Assembly: GCA_012026855.1 (NCBI GenBank)
Contig: VEOV01000345.1
Coordinates: forward strand, 1 to 5,640
DNA length: 5,640 nt
Reading direction: 5' to 3'
Source: Geobacter sp.
Lineage (GTDB): Bacteria; Desulfobacterota; Desulfuromonadia; Geobacterales; DSM-12255
Position numbers and translations under genes: made by a program. The notes beneath the pieces were generated by a model. The model did not search any database. It was not told where the DNA came from and saw only the letters and a program-made list of their open reading frames with translations. How positions within the stretch are numbered: position 1 is the first letter of the stretch; each line of letters begins with the position of its first letter. This document shows, in pieces, positions 4,822 through 5,640 of the stretch.

Positions 4822-5640
4822 ATGGAAATCCGAGCCGAAGAAATCAGCGAAATTATCAAGAAGCAGATCAAAGGTTATGGCAAAGAGGTAGAAGTTGCCG
4901 AAACCGGTACCATTATCTCTGTTGGTGACGGTATTGCCCGTATCCACGGACTTGACAAGGCAATGGCAGGCGAGCTGCTTGAGTTCCCCGGCGGTCTGTC
5001 CGGCATGGTACTCAACCTTGAAGAGGACAACGTCGGCGCCGCTATTCTCGGCGAGGACAACGATAACATCAAGGAAGGTTCGACTGTAAAGCGTACCGGC
5101 AGAATCGTTGAGGTTCCGGTTGGTACGGCCCTCATCGGTCGGGTAGTTGATGCTATCGGCCAGCCGATCGACGGCAAAGGCCCGATCAACACCGATACCT
5201 ACAGCAAGGTCGAGATCAAGGCTCCTGGCATCGTTGCCCGGAAATCTGTTCACGAGCCGATGCAGACCGGCCTCAAGGCTATCGACTCCATGGTACCAAT
5301 CGGGCGTGGTCAGCGTGAGCTCATCATCGGCGACCGTCAGACCGGCAAGACTGCTGTTGCCATCGACACCGTCATCAACCAGAAGGGTGGCGATGTTGTC
5401 TGTATCTACGTTGCTATCGGCCAGAAGCGCTCCACTGTCGCCCAGGTCGTTTCCAAGCTCACCGAGCACGGCGCCATGGATTACACCATCGTCGTTGCCG
5501 CGACCGCTTCCGAGTCGGCTCCGCTGCAGTTCATCGCTCCTTACACCGGCGTTACCATGGGCGAGTTCTTCCGCGACAGCGGCAAGCATGCTCTGATTAT
5601 CTACGATGACCTTTCCAAGCAGGCCGTTGCTTATCGCCAG
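4822..5640 (+). CDS. atpA: F1-ATP synthase subunit alpha, 5' part (runs off right edge)
   Basis: The first 273 codons of the alpha subunit, about 500 residues when complete. It forms the noncatalytic nucleotide sites of the alpha3beta3 head. The N-terminal helix MEIRAEEISEIIKKQI, which binds delta, is followed by the beta-barrel start GTIISVGDGIARIHGL (about 29-44), GRVVDAIGQPIDG (107-119), the P-loop GDRQTGKT (170-177, Lys176 and Thr177), VAIGQKRSTVAQV and the Walker B ALIIYDD (257-263), then SKQAVAYRQ at the edge. GDRQTGKT and SKQ distinguish alpha from beta, which has GGAGVGKT. The ATG at 4822 is preceded by GGTGAG (4808-4813) 8 nt away and lies 9 bp after the atpH stop. There is no sign of disruption. 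Confidence 0.98.
   Translation, partial: MEIRAEEISEIIKKQIKGYGKEVEVAETGTIISVGDGIARIHGLDKAMAGELLEFPGGLSGMVLNLEEDNVGAAILGEDNDNIKEGSTVKRTGRIVEVPVGTALIGRVVDAIGQPIDGKGPINTDTYSKVEIKAPGIVARKSVHEPMQTGLKAIDSMVPIGRGQRELIIGDRQTGKTAVAIDTVINQKGGDVVCIYVAIGQKRSTVAQVVSKLTEHGAMDYTIVVAATASESAPLQFIAPYTGVTMGEFFRDSGKHALIIYDDLSKQAVAYRQ

Noticed and set aside
4798..5589. A 263-codon open frame on the - strand over atpA
   Set aside because: It is a mirror of the conserved alpha-subunit frame, with an Asp/Leu/Gly-rich low-complexity product and no domain.
1..5640. CRISPR arrays, insertion sequences, transposase genes, phage attachment sites
   Set aside because: No regularly spaced repeats, terminal inverted repeats or recombinase motifs were seen on either strand.

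Overview
The window looks like a chromosomal stretch from a Geobacter-like desulfuromonad (Geobacterales/Desulfuromonadales, formerly Deltaproteobacteria). The pointers are adjoining parA-parB and ATP synthase genes, paired b' and b stalk subunits (atpX, atpF) in a run that goes straight into atpH and atpA with no atpB/atpE, a b subunit with a signal-peptide-like His/Gly-rich N-terminal extension, and NosL-type and DUF2155-type exported proteins. All genes are on the + strand. The assignment rests on gene order and remembered protein families, not on a database search.

Region 1 (1-1384) is an exported-protein block. It opens with the last 47 codons of a NosL-family protein cut by the window edge. 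A complete NosL-family paralogue follows (224-706) with a signal peptide, a CxxCGM motif, a second CxxxC pair and a His/Gly-rich tail. After a well-formed sigma70-type extended -10 promoter comes a DUF2155-like lipoprotein (838-1332), closed by a strong intrinsic terminator (1356-1384).

Region 2 (1385-3095) is the chromosome-partitioning pair. ParA/Soj is a deviant-Walker ATPase. ParB/Spo0J has the GERRWR CTP-binding motif, a helix-turn-helix and the LGKGMGAL ParA-contact peptide. The two genes overlap by 8 bp, so they are probably translationally coupled. No parS site was found in the window.

Region 3 (3096-5640) is the ATP synthase operon. A 130-base leader has a perfect TTGACA box and three separate inverted repeats. 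Then come atpX (b', GTG start), atpF (b), atpH (delta, TTG start overlapping the atpF stop) and the first 273 codons of atpA (alpha), which runs off the right edge. The proteins form the peripheral stalk (b, b', delta) and part of the catalytic head (alpha) of F1Fo-ATP synthase. atpG, atpD and atpC are expected to follow.

The genes are mostly conserved housekeeping genes, and I see no clear undescribed system. The points most worth checking are the three-dyad leader ahead of atpX, the RCIDF repeat and exported-looking N-terminus of AtpF, and the tandem NosL paralogues, one of which is easy to miss because only its tail is present.
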